Shown here: piece after piece, positions 18,897-28,174 of the stretch
Layout: every line of letters starts with the position of its first letter
How positions within the stretch are numbered: position 1 is the stretch's first letter
DNA from: Candidatus Woesearchaeota archaeon
Lineage (GTDB): Archaea; Nanobdellota; Nanobdellia; Woesearchaeales; ARS49
Assembly: GCA_016188265.1 (NCBI GenBank)
Contig: JACPID010000003.1
Coordinates: forward strand, 1-64,000
Direction of reading: 5' to 3'
DNA: 64,000 bases
Position numbers and translations under genes: made by a program
The notes under the pieces: model-generated
What the model was told of the DNA's origin: nothing
Seen by the model: only the letters and a program-made list of their open reading frames with translations
The model's database searches: none

Positions 18897-19181
18897 ATGA
18901 CTGATAAAGAAACACTTTTAAGAGTGGCAAAAAATGCAAGAATAAACCTAACAGAAGAAGAACAAAAAGAATTACTGCCACAACTTCAGGAAATTTTGGA
19001 ATTATTTACAAAACTAAAAGAAGCAGATACAAAAGATGTAAAACCAAGCTTCCACCCAGTTGAATTAAAAAATAAAACAAGAGAAGATAAGCCTAAAAAG
19101 TGTTTAGGCCAAGAAGAAGCATTAGCAAATGTAAAACATGAAAAAGACGGATTTATCAAAGGGCCGAGAATTATAAAATGA
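18897..19181 (+). CDS. gatC: Asp-tRNA(Asn)/Glu-tRNA(Gln) amidotransferase subunit C
   Basis: ARINLTEEEQKELLPQLQEILELFTKLKEADT; directly upstream of gatA (ATGA overlap). Confidence 0.93.
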   Translation: MTDKETLLRVAKNARINLTEEEQKELLPQLQEILELFTKLKEADTKDVKPSFHPVELKNKTREDKPKKCLGQEEALANVKHEKDGFIKGPRIIK

Positions 19182-20572
19182 TATCACAACTAGTTTCTAA
19201 TGTAAAAAAAGAAATAATAGACCCTGTTGAAAACACGTATAAAATAATTGAGAAAGCAAAAAAAATAAACAAAGAATACAATTACATAACAACTTTCTCA
19301 GAAGAAAAAGCAATAGAACAAGCAAAACAAGTAAAAAAAAACAAAAAAGGATTGCTGGCTGGATTGCCAATAACAGTTAAAGATTGTATTTGTGTTAAAG
19401 GAATTGAAACAAGCGCAGGCTCAAAAATTCTCAAGGGATACAAACCTGTTTTTAATGCAACAGCAATTAATAATCTTGAAAAACAAGAAGCAATAATTAT
19501 TGGAAAAACTGTTCAAGATGAATTTGGCTTTGGCAGTTTTAATATTAATACAGGATTAGGCTATAACATACCTAAAAATCCAGTAAATAAAGAACATGTT
19601 ACAGGAGGCTCGAGCGGAGGAAGTGCTGGAATTACCAAGCTATTAGATAATCATGCAAGCATTGCAGAAAGCACTGGAGGAAGCATTGAAACTCCTGCTT
19701 CATTTTGTGGAGTTATAGGCTTTTGCCCAACATACAGCAGAGTAAGCAGGTATGGACTAATATCATATGCAAATTCTCTTGACAAAATCGGACCAATAAC
19801 TAAAAGCATCAGCGACACTGCTCTTTTAATGAATGTTATCTCAGGACATGATGAAAATGACTGCACAACATCAAATGAAAAAGTAAGCAACTATACTAAA
19901 GCTCTTGGAAAATCTGTAAAAGGATTACGCATCGGAGTTATGAAAATACCAGAGCTTGACAAAGATATTGATAAAGCGCAATGGAGCGCTATTAAAGAGC
20001 TTGAAGAAAAAGGAGCAAGTTATGAAAAAATTGAGCTTCCAATAACAGAAAAGTATGGAGTTCCAGCATATTACATAATTGCAATGAGCGAAGCATCAAC
20101 AAATCTTGCATGCCTTTCAGGAATGCGATATGGCGTACAAGAAAATCCAGCAATGCACTTTGATGAATATTTTTCAATGATTCGCTCAAGTAATTTTGGC
20201 AAAGAAGCAAAAAGAAGAATTATCCTAGGAACATTTGCGAGAATGGCAGGATACAGAGAAGCATATTATTTGAAAGCAACAAAAATACGCACACTTATTA
20301 TTCAAGAGTACAAAAAACTTTTCAAAAAATATGACATCATTGTATCGCCAACAGTTCCGTTTGTTGCGCCTAAATTAAAAGATGTAGAAAAATTAAGCCC
20401 AGTAAAACAATATTTAGCTGACACGCTTACAGTAGGCCCAAATTTAGCAGGAATTCCTCATATGAGTTTTCCATTTAGAGAAAAAAAAGGGCTTCCAATA
20501 GGAATACAATTTATGAGCGATCATTTTAAAGAAGAAAAGCTAATAACAGTTGGCAGTGAATTAGAAAAATGA
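19178..20572 (+). CDS. gatA: Amidotransferase subunit A
   Basis: Amidase signature TGGSSGGSAGI..., VKDCICVKGIETSAGSKIL. Confidence 0.96.
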   Translation: MISQLVSNVKKEIIDPVENTYKIIEKAKKINKEYNYITTFSEEKAIEQAKQVKKNKKGLLAGLPITVKDCICVKGIETSAGSKILKGYKPVFNATAINNLEKQEAIIIGKTVQDEFGFGSFNINTGLGYNIPKNPVNKEHVTGGSSGGSAGITKLLDNHASIAESTGGSIETPASFCGVIGFCPTYSRVSRYGLISYANSLDKIGPITKSISDTALLMNVISGHDENDCTTSNEKVSNYTKALGKSVKGLRIGVMKIPELDKDIDKAQWSAIKELEEKGASYEKIELPITEKYGVPAYYIIAMSEASTNLACLSGMRYGVQENPAMHFDEYFSMIRSSNFGKEAKRRIILGTFARMAGYREAYYLKATKIRTLIIQEYKKLFKKYDIIVSPTVPFVAPKLKDVEKLSPVKQYLADTLTVGPNLAGIPHMSFPFREKKGLPIGIQFMSDHFKEEKLITVGSELEK

Positions 20573-21981
20573 GCTTAAAAATAGGCTTAGAAATACATGC
20601 AAGTTTGTTAACAAAAACAAAACTATTTTGTTCTTGCCAAGCTTATGGAGCAAAAGAACCAAATACGCAAACTTGTCCAGTGTGCCTGGGGCATCCTGGA
20701 AGCAAGCCTGTATTAAATAAAAAAGCGCTTGATTATGCGCTTAAGCTATGTCTAGCACTCCATTGTGAAATATCTCAAGAAGCAATATTTTCAAGAAAAT
20801 CATATTTTTATCCAGATCTTGCAAAAAATTATCAAATCACGCAATATGAAATTCCCTTGGGAAAAAATGGAAATATACAAGTAAGTAAAAATAAAATAAA
20901 AATAAGAAGAGTACATTTAGAAGAAGATCCAGGAGCCTTAGTTCATGTTGGAGGTAAAAGCAAAGCAAGCATATCTCTTGTAGATTATAACAGGTCAGGA
21001 CTGCCTTTATGTGAAATAGTAACAGAGCCGGTAATAACAAGTGCTTCTGAAGCAAGAGAAGTTGTAAAACAATTAACATCAATTCTAGAATATCTTGAAA
21101 TATTTGACATAAAAATATGCGAATTAAAAGCAGATGTTAATTGCAGCATTGAACAAAGCGGGTATACGCGTGTTGAAATAAAAAACATCACAGGCTTTAA
21201 AGAAATAGAACAAGCTGTAATATATGAGATAAAAAGACAGGAGAATCTAGTGAAAAAAGGCGGAAGAATTATTCAGGAAACCAGAGGATGGGACTCAGAA
21301 AAAAAAGAAACATATACTTTACGTACAAAAGAAACAGAAGAAGACTACGGATACATAACTGACACTGATCTTGTGCCTCAAGAAATTACCAAAGAAACAA
21401 TTGAAACTTTAAGAAGAGAACTGCCTGAATTGCCGCAACAAAAAGCAGAAAAATATGCTAAAAAATACAGCATAGATAAAATTGATGCAGAAATAATTGC
21501 GCAAGACAAACATGTAGCAGAATTATTTGAAAAAATAATTAAAAAAATTGATCCAAAATTAACAGCAAAATGGTTTAGGCATGAACTTTTACGCGTAATA
21601 AACTTAACAGAAAAAACAATCCATGAACTAAACTTAAAAGAAGAGCACATTCTTGAAATATTGAGTTTAATAAAAGAAGAAACAATAACAGAAAAAACTG
21701 CAAAAGAAATTGTTGAAAATTTGGTTAAAAAACCATTCTCTCCTAAACAATACATAAAAGAAAAAGGCCTGGAAATGAAAAAAAATATTTATGAACTTGA
21801 AAATTTATGCAAAGAAGCAGTTAAAGAAAATCAAAATGCAGTAAAAGATTATTTAGCCGGAGAAGAAAAATCAATAAACTTTATAATCGGCAAAGTTATG
21901 GGTAAAACTAAAGGAACAGCAAAACCGCAAGAATTGAAGGAAATAATTAAAAATATAATCCATGATGAGAACACACAATAA
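20569..21981 (+). CDS. gatB: Amidotransferase subunit B
   Basis: GLEIHASLLTKTKLFCSC...PNTQTCPVCLGHPGSKPVLNKKAL; HLEEDPGAL. Confidence 0.96.
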   Translation: MSLKIGLEIHASLLTKTKLFCSCQAYGAKEPNTQTCPVCLGHPGSKPVLNKKALDYALKLCLALHCEISQEAIFSRKSYFYPDLAKNYQITQYEIPLGKNGNIQVSKNKIKIRRVHLEEDPGALVHVGGKSKASISLVDYNRSGLPLCEIVTEPVITSASEAREVVKQLTSILEYLEIFDIKICELKADVNCSIEQSGYTRVEIKNITGFKEIEQAVIYEIKRQENLVKKGGRIIQETRGWDSEKKETYTLRTKETEEDYGYITDTDLVPQEITKETIETLRRELPELPQQKAEKYAKKYSIDKIDAEIIAQDKHVAELFEKIIKKIDPKLTAKWFRHELLRVINLTEKTIHELNLKEEHILEILSLIKEETITEKTAKEIVENLVKKPFSPKQYIKEKGLEMKKNIYELENLCKEAVKENQNAVKDYLAGEEKSINFIIGKVMGKTKGTAKPQELKEIIKNIIHDENTQ

Positions 21982-23725
21982 CGGAGCATTAAGAAAAAAA
22001 GACATTAAAAAAGCAGTAACGCTCTGCGGATGGATTCATTCTATCAGAGACCATGGAGGAGTTATTTTTATAGATTTAAGAGATAGGTATGGATTTACTC
22101 AAGTAGTTTTTAATCCTGAACATAATAAAAAAATTCATGAAGAATCAATAAAACTAAAAAGAGAAGATGTTATTCAAGTAACAGGAACAGTTGTTCTCAG
22201 AAGCAAAGATACAATTAATCTAAACATGCCTACTGGAGAAGTTGAAGTTGTTGTTAATCAATTAAATGTTCTTGCAAAAAGTAAAACTCCGCCTATTGAA
22301 ATTGACGAGTTCAAGCCAGCAGGCGAAGAAGCAAGACTAAAGTACAGATATCTTGATCTTAGAAAAACAAGCATGAAGGAAAAAATTGAGTTCAGGCATA
22401 AAATTGCGCAATCAGTGCGTGAATACCTAAATAAACAGGATTTTTTAGAAATAGAAACACCATTTTTAATAAAGTCAACACCAGAAGGAGCAAGAGACTA
22501 TATAGTTCCATCACGCATCCATGCTGGAAAATTTTACGCACTTCCACAATCACCACAAATTTACAAACAACTACTTATGATGTCTGGTTTAGACAAGTAC
22601 TACCAACTGGCAAGATGCATGAGAGATGAAGACCTGCGAGCAGATAGGCAGCCAGAGTTTACACAAATTGATCTGGAAATGAGTTTTGTAACAGAAGAAG
22701 ACATTTATTCCATAATAGAAGAATTAATCAAACACGTATTTAAAACAGTTGGGAAAAAAACCAGCACTCCTTTTCAAAGAATCTCGTATACAGATTCAAT
22801 CAACAAATACGGCGTAGACAAGCCTGATATAAGATACGGACTTGAATTTATTGATGTAACTGATGCTGTAAAATATTCTGATTTTCAAGTTTTCAAAGAT
22901 GTTATTAAAAAAAACGGAATAATAAAATGCATAAATCCTAACAAAGACTTTGGAAGAAAAGAACTTGACTTGTACATAGAATATGCACAAAATATTGGAG
23001 CAAAAGGCATGGCTTGGATGAAAGTAACAAAAAAAGGACTGGAATCAAACATTGTAAAATACTTCACCAAAGAAATTCAAGATAAAATACTTAAAACAAC
23101 CAAAGCAAAAACAAACAGCACATTAATGTTTATTGCAGGACATCAAAAAAGAGTGCATCATGTATTAGCTGAATTAAGAAAAAAAATCAGCGAAGACCTA
23201 AAATTATACAATCCTGAAGAATTTGCATTTTGCTGGATTAATAATTTTCCTTTATTTGAAAAAAATGAAGAAACAGGAAAACTTGAACCAGCACACCACA
23301 TGTTCTGCAAACCAAAAGAAGGACATGAAAAACTGCTCAAAAACAATCCTGAAAAAGTAATCTGTACACAATATGATCTAGTTTTAAATGGCATTGAATT
23401 AGGTTCTGGAAGTTTACGCATTAATGAGCCTAAATTACAAGAGCAAGTAATGGATGCTATTGGAATGAATGAAAAAGAAAAACAACAATTCTCATTTTTT
23501 TTAGAAGCATTATCATACGGAGCTCCGCCACACGGAGGAATAGCCTTAGGATTTGACAGACTTGTTGCATTGCTCATAGGACTTCACGACATTAGGGAAG
23601 TTATTGCATTTCCAAAAAATAAAGCAGCAGAATCACTTGTTGACGGAGCACCAACATTTATTGATGAACAATTACTAAAGGATGCGCACATAAAGAACCA
23701 AGAGCGCCAACTAGATATGAATTAA
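21962..23725 (+). CDS. aspS: Aspartyl-tRNA synthetase, bacterial type with GAD insertion
   Basis: RTHNNGALRKKDIKKAVTLCGWIHSIRDHGGVIFIDLRDRYG; 587 aa with GAD-domain-like insert between class II motifs. Confidence 0.93.
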   Translation: MMRTHNNGALRKKDIKKAVTLCGWIHSIRDHGGVIFIDLRDRYGFTQVVFNPEHNKKIHEESIKLKREDVIQVTGTVVLRSKDTINLNMPTGEVEVVVNQLNVLAKSKTPPIEIDEFKPAGEEARLKYRYLDLRKTSMKEKIEFRHKIAQSVREYLNKQDFLEIETPFLIKSTPEGARDYIVPSRIHAGKFYALPQSPQIYKQLLMMSGLDKYYQLARCMRDEDLRADRQPEFTQIDLEMSFVTEEDIYSIIEELIKHVFKTVGKKTSTPFQRISYTDSINKYGVDKPDIRYGLEFIDVTDAVKYSDFQVFKDVIKKNGIIKCINPNKDFGRKELDLYIEYAQNIGAKGMAWMKVTKKGLESNIVKYFTKEIQDKILKTTKAKTNSTLMFIAGHQKRVHHVLAELRKKISEDLKLYNPEEFAFCWINNFPLFEKNEETGKLEPAHHMFCKPKEGHEKLLKNNPEKVICTQYDLVLNGIELGSGSLRINEPKLQEQVMDAIGMNEKEKQQFSFFLEALSYGAPPHGGIALGFDRLVALLIGLHDIREVIAFPKNKAAESLVDGAPTFIDEQLLKDAHIKNQERQLDMN

Positions 23726-23740
23726 AAGCCAAAGAATTAA
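23691..23740 (+). repeat. 50-nt direct repeat copy 1 (aspS 3' end)
   Basis: taaagaaccaagagcgccaactagatatgaattaaaagccaaagaattaa; matches 24687-24736 with one mismatch. Confidence 0.97.
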
Positions 23741-23982
23741 TCATAAACATCTTTGCGATGATCAAAACAGTTAATGATAATTTTGTCTTGTTCAATTCTG
23801 TAAATTATCCTAAATGGGGCAACTCTTACACTACGATGATTCTTCAAATCATATTTTAATGGCTTGCCTATTTCTGGACTTTCAGAAAGTTTTTTTAATT
23901 GTTTGATAATCTTTAGTCTTGTTGTTTTATCTTTAAGTTTCTTAAAGTCTTTTCTGAACTCATCAGAAAATACGATTTCCAT
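23737..23982 (-). CDS. RelE/ParE-type toxin
   Basis: MEIVFSDEFRKDFKKLKDKTTRLKIIKQLKKLSESPEIGKPLKYDLKNHRSVRVAPFRIIYRIEQDKIIINCFDHRKDVYD. Confidence 0.85.
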   Translation of the reverse strand: MEIVFSDEFRKDFKKLKDKTTRLKIIKQLKKLSESPEIGKPLKYDLKNHRSVRVAPFRIIYRIEQDKIIINCFDHRKDVYD

Positions 23983-23983
23983 T

Positions 23984-24274
23984 TTACGCCATCAATAGAT
24001 CATCAATTTCTTCGTCACTCATAGAAGTGTCTGCTTTGACAGCTTTCCCTCTACTTATTTGTTCTTCACTTCTTTCAATAGCTTCTATTAAGCGAAGGTC
24101 TCGTGCTAGAGTTTCTTTTCTAATCATTTTTAATAAAATATTTCCTCCCTCATTAAAGACAAGAAATTTTGTTGATGCCTTTATTCCTGCATCTTTCCTA
24201 ATTTCAGCAGTGATTACCACTTGTCCATTTTCCGATAATTTTGTTATTGAAACTTCCATTTTTTTCACATACAA
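23984..24274 (-). CDS. AbrB-like antitoxin
   Basis: SITKLSENGQVVITAEIRKDAGIKASTKFLVFNEGGNILLKMI swapped-hairpin AbrB pattern; directly upstream of the toxin. Confidence 0.8.
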   Translation of the reverse strand: MYVKKMEVSITKLSENGQVVITAEIRKDAGIKASTKFLVFNEGGNILLKMIRKETLARDLRLIEAIERSEEQISRGKAVKADTSMSDEEIDDLLMA

Positions 24275-24322
24275 TGTATTTTAATATTAAAACATCTTTT
24301 ATATTTAAACTTTTCTGTTTTT

Positions 24323-24412
24323 TAGTTGAGGACATAAGTAAAGCATATATTATTCAACCTCAACTAAGTTGAAAAAGACAAACTATTTTATGTGTTACTT
24401 TTGTCTTTTTCT
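24323..24412 (+). repeat. Family-2 tandem double-hairpin element, copy 2
   Basis: Stem A tagttgagg (24323-24331)/cctcaacta (24358-24366); stem B gaaaaagacaaa (24371-24382)/tttgtctttttc (24400-24411). Confidence 0.92.
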
Positions 24413-24456
24413 ATTTTTACTAAACACTTAAAAACACTGCACATTGAAGTACACCT

Positions 24457-25746
24457 ATGAAATACGTGTCTATCGCAGAAGCAATAGAAAAAGGCAAAGG
24501 AACAGTAGAATTAAGAGGATGGTGTTATAGAGAAAGAAAAAGCAATAAGTATGCATTTATTGTTTTAAGAGATAATACTGATATTATTCAATGCATTGTA
24601 GAAAAAGAAAATGTACTGCCAGAAGTATGGGCTCAAGTTGAAAACCTGCTAATAGAAAGCAGCCTTACAATAAAAGGGGAAATTGTTAAAGAACCAAGAG
24701 CGCCAACTGGATATGAATTAAAAGCCAAAGAATTAAAAATTATTCAATTTGCAGACAGATTTCCAATTACAAAGGACCAAAGCACTGAGTTTTTACTTGA
24801 TAAAAGACATTTATGGATAAGAAGCAGGGAATTAACAAATGTTTGGAAAATAAAAGCGCAATTACTTAAAGCATGCAGAGAATTTTTTGATAAAAAAAAA
24901 TATTATGAAGTCACACCGCCAATAATTACTGGAAGTTCTTGCGAAGGAGGATCTACACTTTTTGAATTAAAATATTTTGATGACAAAGCATATCTTTCAC
25001 AATCAGCTCAGCTTTATTTAGAAGCAATGATTTTCAGCCTTGAAAAAGTATGGGCCTTAACACCGAGTTTTCGCGCAGAGCCTAGCAAAACAACAAGACA
25101 TTTAACAGAATATTGGCATTTAGAAGCAGAAGCTGCATGGATGAATTTTGAAGATTTGCTTAAACTAGAAGAAGAATTAGTAAGCTACATTTGCCAATAT
25201 GTTGCAAAAAATTGTAAAAAAGAACTTGCAGTTTTAGGAAGAGATCCTAAAGATTTAGAAAAAATAAAACCTCCTTTTCCAAGAATAACATATGATGAAG
25301 CAATCAAAATACTAAAACAAGATGAAATTAGTATAGACTGGGGAAAAGATTTGCGCACAATCGAAGAAGATCAACTAATGAAGCATTACGACAAACCTCT
25401 TATAGTTACAAAATATCCTAAAAAAATCAAAGCATTTTACATGAAAGAAGATCCTGAAAACAAAGATGTTGTTTTATGCTGCGATGTAATTGCTCCAGAA
25501 GGATATGGAGAAATAATAGGCAGCAGTGAAAGAGAAACAGATCTTGAAAATCTAAAACAAAGACTTAAAGAACAAGGAGAAAAAATCGAAGATTATGAAT
25601 GGTATCTTGATTTAAGATGTTTTGGCAGTGTACCTCATTCTGGATTTGGATTAGGAGTTGAAAGAGTGCTTAGATGGATTTGCAAATTAGAAACAGTCAG
25701 AGACTGCATACCCTTTCCAAGAACAATTAAAAGAATGACTCCTTAA
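24457..25746 (+). CDS. asnS: Asparaginyl-tRNA synthetase
   Basis: GSSCEGGSTLFELKYFDDKAYLSQSAQLYLEA; FGLGVERVLRWIC; 429 aa class IIb. Confidence 0.9.
   Translation: MKYVSIAEAIEKGKGTVELRGWCYRERKSNKYAFIVLRDNTDIIQCIVEKENVLPEVWAQVENLLIESSLTIKGEIVKEPRAPTGYELKAKELKIIQFADRFPITKDQSTEFLLDKRHLWIRSRELTNVWKIKAQLLKACREFFDKKKYYEVTPPIITGSSCEGGSTLFELKYFDDKAYLSQSAQLYLEAMIFSLEKVWALTPSFRAEPSKTTRHLTEYWHLEAEAAWMNFEDLLKLEEELVSYICQYVAKNCKKELAVLGRDPKDLEKIKPPFPRITYDEAIKILKQDEISIDWGKDLRTIEEDQLMKHYDKPLIVTKYPKKIKAFYMKEDPENKDVVLCCDVIAPEGYGEIIGSSERETDLENLKQRLKEQGEKIEDYEWYLDLRCFGSVPHSGFGLGVERVLRWICKLETVRDCIPFPRTIKRMTP
24687..24736 (+). repeat. 50-nt direct repeat copy 2 (inside asnS)
   Basis: Same sequence as 23691-23740 except one base. 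Confidence 0.97.
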
Positions 25747-26037
25747 TTAACTTAATAACATCTTAATTCTATCAAGAACTTCTTTTTTCTCAAAAGGTTT
25801 CTCAAGTAAAGGTATTAAATACATCAAAAGATTGTGTTTTTCTTCTGCTTTTACAAGCACAACATTATCAGAAGCAACTGCAGTCCTATAATCTTCAATA
25901 GCATTTGATAAATCAACAAGAATTACTTTTAAAGCAGTTATGCGTGATTTACCAATATCCTTATCATTTTGCACTGTACTTTTAAGCAATTGAACTTCTG
26001 CTTTTAATGTTTCTAAAACTGATTTTAATGCAGGCAT
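25747..26037 (-). CDS. Hypothetical helical protein
   Basis: 96-aa ORF. Confidence 0.6.
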   Translation of the reverse strand: MPALKSVLETLKAEVQLLKSTVQNDKDIGKSRITALKVILVDLSNAIEDYRTAVASDNVVLVKAEEKHNLLMYLIPLLEKPFEKKEVLDRIKMLLS

Positions 26038-26092
26038 GCAATAAGGTTAAACAAGCAAATTTAAATTGATTTAGCTTTTCCAATATTATAAT

Positions 26093-26317
26093 ATGCGAAT
26101 ATACAAAATATCTGGCTGGAAAGTATGGCTAATATTACTTATAGCAATGATAATTTTTATAGCATTATTTATTATTGCAATCCACATATTTATTTTTCTT
26201 CTACCACTAATTCTAGCAATTGTTCTCATGAGTTTGCTATGGAATTTATTCTCTAAAAAAAGAAAGTATAAAAGAAAAGAAAAAGATTTTATTGATGTTC
26301 AGTGTCAAGTGAAATGA
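26093..26317 (+). CDS. Small membrane protein
   Basis: 74 aa, two TM segments, basic C-terminus. Confidence 0.6.
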   Translation: MRIYKISGWKVWLILLIAMIIFIALFIIAIHIFIFLLPLILAIVLMSLLWNLFSKKRKYKRKEKDFIDVQCQVK

Positions 26318-27515
26318 GTGAATTAATTGACTTCACTGAATCGTCAAGGATTCTTTTTTCAAAATCAGCAATTTTTTCACCTTCTTCTTTTTCAACAGAT
26401 AAAACCTGTGCAAGTTTTTTAACTAATCCTATTTGTTTTTCAACAGATGTTAACTGGTGCTGTTTTGTATTTTCCTGAATAATCTTTTCTTCTAAAACAT
26501 CAACATTTTCTGAAGAAATCTTAATTTCTTCAAATTCTTTTGAGCTTAATTTAGAAGTATTTTTTAGCATAGCATAAGCGCCTTGCTGTTCAAGATATTC
26601 AAAAATTTTCTGCATTAAAATATCAGAAGGCTTTCCTGAACACAAAACTCCTTTAAACCTTAATAAAACAATTGCATTCTCTACATTTTTTATTTGAGAA
26701 AAACAATAATCCTCAACTTGGCCAGGCGTTTTGCTATTACAATCAATTGTTAAAGAAACAACCTGGTGAAGCGGCAATGAAACATGTTTTACTCTAAAAT
26801 CTTCAACAATACAAAACGAGCCGTGTTTTAATTTTTCCAACTCTGAGAAATTATTTGGAAATGTAGGCCCTGGAAAAACAATATTTTGATAACCATCTAA
26901 ATCTTGACGATCAACAACATGAACATGGCCCCCTGCATAATAATTAAAACCTTTTGGTAAAAAAGAAACTTCCATTGCATCCATTTCCTCAAGATCTTTG
27001 GGCTTAAGTTCATTAATTGCAGAATGAAATAAAAAAATTTTATTTCCACGCTCATTTTCCAAAGATTCTCTGAGAAGATCCTCATAATAGTACTTATCTA
27101 AACCTCCTTTTTTTCCAATAATGCCTGTTATTTTAACTCCAGTTTTTGAGTCAACAGTAAAATGAAGCTTTAATTTGCCATCAACCACACTTCCTTTAGC
27201 TACATTAATGCCCAATCCAGCACGATCAATAATATCAAGCATTGTTTTTCCACTGGGGCTAAAATCATGGCTTCCTGCAATAAAATAAACAGGAATACTT
27301 GCATCATGGATTCTTTTCAATTGTTCAACAGCAAGTTTAATACTATCAATATCAGGAATTGCTGTATTAAAAAGATCGCCACATAAAAGAACAAAATCAA
27401 CATTTTCCTGCAAAATAATATCAACTGCTTTTACAAATGATTTTATGTTTAAATCACGCAATTTAGGTTCTTTCCAACCACCAATGTGAATATCAGACAT
27501 ATGAGCAAACTTCAT
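26289..27515 (-). CDS. mre11: Mre11-like DNA double-strand break repair nuclease
   Basis: MKFAHMSDIHIGGW, LLCGDLFNT, FIAGSHDFSPSG, GGHVHV calcineurin-like motifs; C-terminal extension. Confidence 0.85.
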   Translation of the reverse strand: MKFAHMSDIHIGGWKEPKLRDLNIKSFVKAVDIILQENVDFVLLCGDLFNTAIPDIDSIKLAVEQLKRIHDASIPVYFIAGSHDFSPSGKTMLDIIDRAGLGINVAKGSVVDGKLKLHFTVDSKTGVKITGIIGKKGGLDKYYYEDLLRESLENERGNKIFLFHSAINELKPKDLEEMDAMEVSFLPKGFNYYAGGHVHVVDRQDLDGYQNIVFPGPTFPNNFSELEKLKHGSFCIVEDFRVKHVSLPLHQVVSLTIDCNSKTPGQVEDYCFSQIKNVENAIVLLRFKGVLCSGKPSDILMQKIFEYLEQQGAYAMLKNTSKLSSKEFEEIKISSENVDVLEEKIIQENTKQHQLTSVEKQIGLVKKLAQVLSVEKEEGEKIADFEKRILDDSVKSINSLISLDTEHQ

Positions 27516-27550
27516 TATATCTGGTAAAAAGCAGTAATTTATAAGAATTA

Positions 27551-28000
27551 TTATATTAATTTAGCTAAGTCTAAATTTTTTAATCCAGAAATATCATTGC
27601 GTATTAATTCTGCCAATGTTCTTTTGATATCATGAAGTTTTTCTATACAATGTAAAGTAGTTATGCTACTTAAAGATTCAGCGATGCTACTTAAAGATTG
27701 TTCTGATTGTTCTGCTGAAGATTCGAATTTGTGCGTTAAAAAAAAATCGCTTAAATCAGTTATGTATTGATCTTCAGATGTGAACTTAAGATCTCTAACA
27801 TATTTCTGAAAATCAGAAATAATCCAGATGATACTAGCATGAATTCCCCTCATAGTATCATATTCATAATATACACTTTTATGCGCAGGATGGTCAAGAA
27901 AATCATGTTGTTTTTCTTCGTAGGTTCTTGCATAATCAACAATTTTTTTCAGTACTGAAAGAACTATATCAGGATATTCTTTTAAACACGATTCAGCCAT
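27551..28000 (-). CDS. Hypothetical protein
   Basis: 149-aa ORF. Confidence 0.6.
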   Translation of the reverse strand: MAESCLKEYPDIVLSVLKKIVDYARTYEEKQHDFLDHPAHKSVYYEYDTMRGIHASIIWIISDFQKYVRDLKFTSEDQYITDLSDFFLTHKFESSAEQSEQSLSSIAESLSSITTLHCIEKLHDIKRTLAELIRNDISGLKNLDLAKLI

Positions 28001-28098
28001 AAAAAACTAGAATAATTTATGATTTAAAACTATTATGATTATTAGATTCACAGCCTTAGTCTTCACAGTACTTCTGCAGAGATTGATTTATTAGGCAG

Positions 28099-28174
28099 TA
28101 ATTAACTTTGCCACCTGCGAAATAAAATACAACTTAAACTACTCCTCTATCTATTCAAGTGGCAAAGTTAATTA
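28099..28174. repeat. 16-bp perfect inverted repeat with 44-nt loop
   Basis: taattaactttgccac (28099-28114)/gtggcaaagttaatta (28159-28174), overlapping the 3' end of the GGDEF gene. Confidence 0.9.
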
